Below, piece by piece: positions 52,127-54,305 of a stretch of DNA of 54,305 bases. Source of the DNA: Roseisalinus antarcticus. Lineage in GTDB: Bacteria > Pseudomonadota > Alphaproteobacteria > Rhodobacterales > Rhodobacteraceae. Every line of letters starts with the position of its first letter. Within the stretch, counting starts at the first letter, position 1. Location: positions 1 to 54,305 of the forward strand of contig NZ_FWFZ01000025.1 of assembly GCF_900172355.1 (NCBI RefSeq), written 5' to 3'. The notes beneath the pieces are model-generated. The model saw only the letters and a program-made list of their open reading frames with translations, searched no databases and had not been told where the DNA came from. The translations under genes were made by a program, and so were the position numbers.

Positions 52127-53109
52127 CCGCATTGATCGACGTGGCCGCGGCGGACGTGGTCTTTGCCGCCCGGCGCGGTGGCAAGCTGCGCCGCCTGCAG
52201 GCGGTCACCGGCGCCGACCTCACCCTGCGGCAGGGCGAGGTGCTGGGCCTCGTGGGCGAATCGGGCTCGGGCAAATCGACGCTGGGCCTCGCCGCGATCG
52301 GTCTGCAGCGGCTCAGCGGCGGCGAAGTGCGGATCGACGGCGCCCCGATGCCGCCCCAGGGCGCGCCCGACTGGCGCCGGTTGCGGCGGCGCGTCCAGAT
52401 CATCTACCAGGACCCGTTCTCGGCGCTGAACCCGCGCTGGACCATCGGCCAGTGCCTGGCCGAGCCGCTGCGCCTGCACGGCGTGCTGCCCCGCGCCCGC
52501 TGGCCCGCCCGGGTGCGCGAACTGCTGTCCGAGGTCGGCCTGCCGCCCGAGGTCGCCGACCAGTATCCCGGTGCGCTCTCCGGCGGGCAGCGGCAGCGGG
52601 TCTGCATCGCCCGCGCCCTCACGGTGGAGCCCGAGGTGATCGTCTGCGACGAGATCACCTCGGCGCTCGATGTCTCGACCCAGGCGCAGATCATGACCCT
52701 GCTGCGCGGGCTCCAGCGCAAGACCGGCATGGGGCTGCTGTTCATCTCGCACGACCTGGGGCTGGTGCGCACCATCGCCGACCGGGTCGCGGTCATGTAT
52801 CTCGGCCGGATCGTCGAGACCGGACCGGTGGGCGAGATCTTCGAGACCCCGCGCCATCCCTATACCCGGGCCCTGCTCTCGGCCGCGCCGGTGCCGGACC
52901 CCGCGATCGAACGGGCGCGGGTGCGCCGCCCGCTGGAGGGAGAGATCCCGGACCCGACCGATCCGCCCTCGGGCTGCCGGTTCCGCACCCGCTGCCGTCA
53001 CGCCGCGGACCGCTGCGCCCGCGACCAGCCCGCGCTCGACCCCGCGGGCGAGGCCCGGATCGCCTGTCATTTCTGGCAGGAGATCGCCTCAAGGGAAGCT
53101 GCGCCATGA
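52123..53109 (+). CDS. ABC transporter ATPase, OppF/DppF-like
   Basis: A 328-aa ATPase with Walker A GESGSGKST, Q-loop IYQDPFSALNPRW, signature LSGGQRQRV and Walker B VIVCDEITSALD, followed by FISHDLGLV. The C-terminal oligopeptide-specific part has RHPYTRALLSAAP and a four-Cys cluster (GCRFRTRC, ADRC, IACHF), typical of the iron-sulphur-binding or structural tail of this group. The usual DEPTSALD has Ile in place of Pro, which is tolerated. The start overlaps the permease stop by ATGA and its stop overlaps the next start by ATGA, so the whole cassette is coupled. Confidence 0.93.
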   Translation: MTALIDVAAADVVFAARRGGKLRRLQAVTGADLTLRQGEVLGLVGESGSGKSTLGLAAIGLQRLSGGEVRIDGAPMPPQGAPDWRRLRRRVQIIYQDPFSALNPRWTIGQCLAEPLRLHGVLPRARWPARVRELLSEVGLPPEVADQYPGALSGGQRQRVCIARALTVEPEVIVCDEITSALDVSTQAQIMTLLRGLQRKTGMGLLFISHDLGLVRTIADRVAVMYLGRIVETGPVGEIFETPRHPYTRALLSAAPVPDPAIERARVRRPLEGEIPDPTDPPSGCRFRTRCRHAADRCARDQPALDPAGEARIACHFWQEIASREAAP

Positions 53110-54095
53110 CGGCCCTGCTGCAGATCGACGACCTGAGCGTGTCGTTCCGCGTCGGCGGGGCCGAGCTGCACGCGGTCATCGACGTCTCTCTGGCTGTCCG
53201 GGCCGGCGAGCGGGTGGGCGTTATCGGCGAATCCGGGTCGGGCAAGTCGGTCATGGCCCGCAGCATCCTGCGGCTCGACGATCCGCGCCGCACCCGCTAC
53301 GGCGCCGGCAGCGCGATCTCGCTGGACGGCCAGCAGGTGCTGACCCTGCCCGACGCCGGGCTGCGCCGGCTGCGCGGGCAGACCGCGTCGATGATCTTCC
53401 AGAACCCGATGCACTCGCTCAACCCCGCCTTCACCATCGGCAACCAGCTCGACGCGGTGCTGCGGGCCCACCGCCCAGACAGCCGGGCAGAGCGGCACCG
53501 GCGGATTCTGGCGATGCTGACCGATGTCGACCTGCCCGGCCCCGAGGATCTGGTAAACCGCTACCCGCACGAGCTTTCGGGCGGTCAGCGGCAGCGGGTG
53601 ATGGTGGCGCAGGCCGTGCTCTGCGAGCCCGCCCTCGTGATCGCGGACGAGCCGACATCGGCGCTGGACGTCACCGCGCAGGATTCGGTGCTGGAGGTGC
53701 TGGGCCGCCTCAATCGGGACCGCGGCATCGCGGTGCTGATGATCACCCACGACATGGGCGTCGTGGCCCGGTTCTGCGAGAAGGTGAACGTGATGTACGG
53801 CGGCCGGCTGGTGGAAAGCGGCAGCGTCGACCGGATCTTCGCCGCGCCCGAACACCCGTATACGGTGGGCCTGCTCGATGCGACGCCCAACCCGGCGGCA
53901 CCGCTCAAGGACCTGGTCGCGGTGCAGGGCACCCAGGCCACCCGCCGCGGCACCGTCTCGAGCGCCTGCGCCTTCATCGACCGCTGCCCGCTGGCGACCG
54001 AGGTCTGCGGCACCGCCCCGCCCCTGCGGCGGCTGCCAGACGGCCACCACGTCGCCTGCCATCACGCCGGGCCGGACAGCCCGGGCCGGGCCTAG
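53106..54095 (+). CDS. ABC transporter ATPase, OppD/DppD-like
   Basis: A 329-aa ATPase with Walker A GESGSGKSV, Q-loop IFQNPMHSLNPAF, signature HELSGGQRQRV, Walker B LVIADEPTSALD and switch MITHDMGVV. The C-terminal oligopeptide domain has EHPYTVGLLDATP and the Cys cluster (CAFIDRC, EVC, VACHH). It is the last gene of the importer. The stop TAG (54093-54095) lies within the last codons of an opposing transposase fragment, so an insertion sequence abuts the end of the operon; the protein still has the normal family C-terminus. Confidence 0.92.
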   Translation: MTALLQIDDLSVSFRVGGAELHAVIDVSLAVRAGERVGVIGESGSGKSVMARSILRLDDPRRTRYGAGSAISLDGQQVLTLPDAGLRRLRGQTASMIFQNPMHSLNPAFTIGNQLDAVLRAHRPDSRAERHRRILAMLTDVDLPGPEDLVNRYPHELSGGQRQRVMVAQAVLCEPALVIADEPTSALDVTAQDSVLEVLGRLNRDRGIAVLMITHDMGVVARFCEKVNVMYGGRLVESGSVDRIFAAPEHPYTVGLLDATPNPAAPLKDLVAVQGTQATRRGTVSSACAFIDRCPLATEVCGTAPPLRRLPDGHHVACHHAGPDSPGRA

Positions 54096-54305
54096 GTATT
54101 CAGTCCCGGCATCTGGTGGATCGGGTCGAGGATGAATCGATCTGGCTCTGACGTCCAGATTTTGCAGATGTATTCGTAAGGCGTGAGGCCGTTCAGGGTC
54201 TTCAGCCTTCGCGCGAAGTTGTACGCTGCGAGGAAGTCGGCGAGGTGCGTCCGCAACTGGCCGTGGCTGTCGTAGTGGTAGCGTTTGACCGTGGCGTCCT
54301 TGATC
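54092..54305 (-). CDS. IS481-family transposase, C-terminal fragment
   Basis: On the minus strand the frame reads VKRYHYDSHGQLRTHLADFL, then AYNFARRLKTLNGLTPYEYI, CKIWTSEPDRFILDP and IHQMPGLNT before a stop at 54092-54094. This is the conserved end of the DDE integrase-type transposase of IS481-like elements. The start and the catalytic triad lie beyond the window end. The stop overlaps the ABC ATPase stop on the other strand. No terminal inverted repeat can be placed, so it may be a cut-down element. Confidence 0.85.
   Translation of the reverse strand, partial: IKDATVKRYHYDSHGQLRTHLADFLAAYNFARRLKTLNGLTPYEYICKIWTSEPDRFILDPIHQMPGLNT

Noticed and set aside
1-54305. tRNA, rRNA and CRISPR arrays
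   Set aside because: I found no tRNA-like cloverleaf, no rRNA stretch and no regularly spaced identical repeats with unique spacers. The only arrays are the short direct tandem repeats listed.

Overview
The window is GC-rich (judged by eye), densely coding DNA that looks alphaproteobacterial, most likely Rhodobacterales/Paracoccaceae. This rests on the strong GC3 bias, the oligopeptide ABC transporter layout, IclR-type operators and the IS481/IS21 element types. It begins inside an IS21-family istB remnant and ends inside an IS481-family transposase, so the whole segment is bracketed by insertion sequences.

Layout, left to right. (1) 1-280: 3' end of istB. (2) 369-3960, all on the minus strand: an AraC-family regulator followed by a tight set encoding a glycine-zipper lipoprotein, a newly noticed 58-aa ORF, a small membrane protein, an NmrA-like SDR oxidoreductase and a six-helix DUF4386-like membrane protein. 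A perfect hairpin covers the lipoprotein Shine-Dalgarno sequence. (3) 3961-5364: about 1.4 kb without a convincing gene, holding an 11-bp G-rich tandem array. (4) 5365-44341, minus strand: one giant ORF (about 10,990 aa, roughly 61% of the window) with an N-terminal LEPR-XLL motif. It is followed without real gaps by a GAF-containing HlyD-type protein, a PqqD-like/M50 peptidase/lipoyl-domain membrane protein, and a shortened SecA paralogue. A second small HlyD-type adaptor is transcribed divergently (44458-45315).

(5) 45416-48534, minus strand: a catabolic operon of amidohydrolase, class-III aminotransferase and Gfo/Idh/MocA oxidoreductase. (6) 48777-54095, plus strand: a complete peptide/opine-type ABC importer (binding protein, two permeases, two ATPases). 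The 242-bp gap between these divergent units carries two near-palindromic IclR/KdgR-like operators. (7) 54092-54305: C-terminus of an IS481-family transposase on the minus strand.

The most interesting unit is region 4. The giant protein has two laminin-G-like domains, many pre-peptidase-C-like beta-sandwich units, about 17 CARDB-like repeats, nine cadherin/He_PIG-like repeats, an RHS-like start, a dockerin-like calcium motif, a lipase-like fold with the nucleophile replaced, a matrixin-like HExxH site and a PKD domain. I infer that the linked SecA, M50 and HlyD-like proteins are a dedicated recognition, processing and export machine for it. No outer-membrane channel, RND pump or type-I ABC ATPase is present in the window, so any complete route needs partners elsewhere. 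All domain names come from motif reading, not from profile searches.
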